64,000 bases of DNA from Polynucleobacter sp. 31A-FELB. GTDB lineage: Bacteria > Pseudomonadota > Gammaproteobacteria > Burkholderiales > Burkholderiaceae. Positions within the stretch are counted from its first letter, which is position 1. Every line of letters begins with the position of its first letter. A model generated the notes under the pieces. The model was given only the letters and a program-made list of their open reading frames with translations. It had not been told where the DNA came from and searched no databases. Positions 62,442 through 64,000 of this stretch are shown in pieces. The DNA is taken from NCBI RefSeq assembly GCF_018882405.1, contig NZ_JACVOO010000004.1:1-64000 (forward strand). Reading direction: 5' to 3'. The position numbers and the translations under genes are program-made.

Positions 62442-63689
62442 GTGTCAGCATCAAATGGCCGTCGCCGGGTTGTTGTTACCGGCTTAGGTCTTATTTCACC
62501 AGTTGGTAACTCGGTTGATGTAGCTTGGTCTAATTTGCTCGCGGGCAAATCAGGCATCGCTACTATCACTAAGTTTGACCACACTCCGCTGAGCGTGCAT
62601 TTCGCCGGCGAGGTGAAAGATTTCAATGTCGAAGAATATGTTTCTGCCAAAGAGGCGCGCCATATGGATACATTTATCCATTACGGTATTGCCGCTGGTA
62701 CGCAAGCAATTCGCGATAGCGGTTTACAGATAACCGAAGAGAACGCCGAGCGCGTTGGTGTCATGGTTGGTTCAGGTATCGGTGGTTTGCCGATGATTGA
62801 AGAGACTGGCGCTGAGTTGCTCGCTCGCGGTCCTCGTCGCATCTCCCCATTCTTTGTGCCAGGATCAATCATCAATATGATTTCTGGCCACCTCAGCATC
62901 TTGTTTGGCCTCAAAGGTCCAAACGTGGCTGCGGTGACTGCCTGCACTACAGGTTTACATAGCATTGGATTGGCTGCACGCTTAATACAGTACGGTGATG
63001 CCGATGTGATGGTTGCTGGTGGTGCTGAATCTACGATTTCTGCATTGGGTGTGGGTGGCTTTGCGTCAGCAAGAGCGCTATCTACTCGCAATGATGATCC
63101 TGCAACAGCTTCACGTCCATGGGATAGAGACCGTGATGGTTTCGTTCTGGGTGAGGGTGCTGGTGTTGTGGTGCTTGAAGAGTATGAGCATGCTAAAGCA
63201 CGTGGCGCAAAAATCTACTGTGAGCTCTTGGGCTTCGGTATGAGTGGTGATGCGTATCACATGACTGCCCCAAATATGGATGGCCCACGTCGTTGCATGG
63301 TGAACGCAATGCGCGATGCCGGTTTGAACGCCGATCAGATTCAATACATTAACGCGCACGGTACTTCGACACCTTTGGGCGATAAGAACGAAACTGGTGC
63401 TATCAAGGCTGCTCTTGGCGATCACGCTAAGAAGGCGCTAATTAACTCTACTAAGTCGATGACTGGCCACCTTTTAGGCGGTGCGGGCGGCTTGGAATCT
63501 GTATTTACTATTCTGGCTTTACATAACCAGAAGTCTCCACCAACAATCAACATCTTCAATCAAGATCCAGAGTGTGATTTGGACTACTGCGCCAATACAG
63601 CTCGTGACGTGAAGATCGACCATGCCGTCAAAAACAACTTTGGCTTTGGGGGTACTAACGGTACCTTGATTTTTGGCAAACTGACCTAA
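62442..63689 (+). CDS. fabF: 3-oxoacyl-ACP synthase II
   Basis: FabF extends acyl-ACP by two carbons. The 415-residue protein has the nucleophile Cys168 ([18 protein letters not shown]), His306 ([22 protein letters not shown]), and His343 ([17 protein letters not shown]), with the [12 protein letters not shown] end. The start is GTG 62442, before [15 protein letters not shown]. Length is normal. It is the last gene of the fatty acid cluster; the gap to the next gene is only 69 bp. Confidence 0.98.
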   Translation: MSASNGRRRVVVTGLGLISPVGNSVDVAWSNLLAGKSGIATITKFDHTPLSVHFAGEVKDFNVEEYVSAKEARHMDTFIHYGIAAGTQAIRDSGLQITEENAERVGVMVGSGIGGLPMIEETGAELLARGPRRISPFFVPGSIINMISGHLSILFGLKGPNVAAVTACTTGLHSIGLAARLIQYGDADVMVAGGAESTISALGVGGFASARALSTRNDDPATASRPWDRDRDGFVLGEGAGVVVLEEYEHAKARGAKIYCELLGFGMSGDAYHMTAPNMDGPRRCMVNAMRDAGLNADQIQYINAHGTSTPLGDKNETGAIKAALGDHAKKALINSTKSMTGHLLGGAGGLESVFTILALHNQKSPPTINIFNQDPECDLDYCANTARDVKIDHAVKNNFGFGGTNGTLIFGKLT

Positions 63690-63758
63690 TATTCTTACTA
63701 GGTTATTTCCTTTCTTCGTTTTTAATTATTGGTTTTTACCAAGCAGGTCTATAGCATT

Positions 63759-64000
63759 ATGAAAAAGTATCTTATTGCACTCTTGGCTATCTTCAGCTTG
63801 GGGCAAATTGCATTTATTCCTCAGGCTTGTGCCCAGAGTCCGCGCGTCTCTATTCCGGATTTTGCTGATTTAGTTGAGCGAGCCAGTCCGGCCGTAGTCA
63901 ATATTCGCACTACCGAAAAAGTAATGCAGCAGCAAGCTCAGGGTGGCTTCCCAGGAATGCCGGAGGATCAAGCTGAGTTCTTCCGTCGCTTCTTCGGGGT
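63759..64000 (+). CDS. mucD: DegP/MucD-type periplasmic serine protease, N-terminal part
   Basis: The window ends 80 codons into a DegQ/MucD-like protease. The signal peptide is MKKYLIALLAIFSLGQIAFIPQACA, with cleavage near residue 25. It continues SPRVSIPDFADLVERASPAVVNIRTTEKV and PEDQAEFFRRFF, the typical HtrA start ahead of the trypsin domain. The catalytic triad and PDZ domains lie beyond the window. In related genomes rpoE-rseA-rseB are often found between fabF and mucD; they are not here. Confidence 0.88.
   Translation, partial: MKKYLIALLAIFSLGQIAFIPQACAQSPRVSIPDFADLVERASPAVVNIRTTEKVMQQQAQGGFPGMPEDQAEFFRRFFG

Overview
The window is a 64 kb piece of a betaproteobacterial chromosome. Gene order, protein sequences and moderate GC fit Burkholderiaceae, most likely Polynucleobacter (free-living freshwater lineage). 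This assignment rests on recognition, not on a database search. Supporting signs are a tmRNA with tag ANDERFALAA, a separate HldE-type kinase next to hldD, an Azotobacter FdI-like 7Fe ferredoxin, and the order gyrA-serC-pheA-hisC-tyrA-aroA-cmk-rpsA-ihfB. Nearly everything is core, vertically inherited gene content; the only clearly unsettled stretch is the first 2 kb.

Layout. 1-2050: a scarred region with the 3' end of an IS30-type transposase, two truncated 3' pieces of tRNA-Phe, an outer-membrane beta-barrel gene between them, a G-quadruplex motif and a small orphan ORF, ending at ssrA (tmRNA, minus strand). 2487-4520 (minus): gph, ubiG and an OmpA-family porin. 4681-13671 (plus): gyrA, then a serine/aromatic amino acid cluster (serC, pheA, hisC, tyrA, aroA) and cmk. 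13806-21967 (plus): rpsA, ihfB, lapB, ugd, the heptose genes hldE/hldD, a ComEA-like DNA-binding protein and cysM. 21988-30596: mltB, an AcuC-like deacetylase, then an acyl-CoA synthetase, etfBA and an acyl-CoA dehydrogenase, and two small envelope genes. 30850-33067: rpsP-rimM-trmD-rplS. 33132-40894: NUDIX, CobD-like protein, rsgA, M48 protease, orn, mog, pmbA and an orphan TRAP solute receptor. 40984-46928: amidohydrolase, folA, thyA, ferredoxin reductase and ferredoxin, a hydroxyacid dehydrogenase and a small membrane protein. 46940-49985 (minus): moaA-mobA-moeA. 50068-52713: rne with a structured leader of about 370 nt. 53174-57905: rluC, a HAD phosphatase, an S49 peptidase, an RsmI-like methylase, Maf and YceD. 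58011-63689: rpmF-plsX-fabH-fabD-fabG-acpP-fabF. 63759-64000: start of a DegP/MucD-type protease.

How the genes work together: the window joins aromatic amino acid synthesis, envelope building (heptose, UDP-glucuronate, LapB, MltB, OmpA), electron-flavoprotein-linked acyl-CoA oxidation, molybdenum cofactor synthesis, dTMP/folate metabolism, RNA decay (RNase E, oligoribonuclease) and type II fatty acid synthesis. The best hunting results are regulatory or mobile: a 53-bp IS3-like mini-element with a CAA target duplication, terminator hairpins embedded in the 3' coding ends of convergent neighbours, a possible leaderless M48 gene, the rne leader, and the tRNA-Phe scar. I found no defence system, CRISPR array, prophage or biosynthetic cluster.
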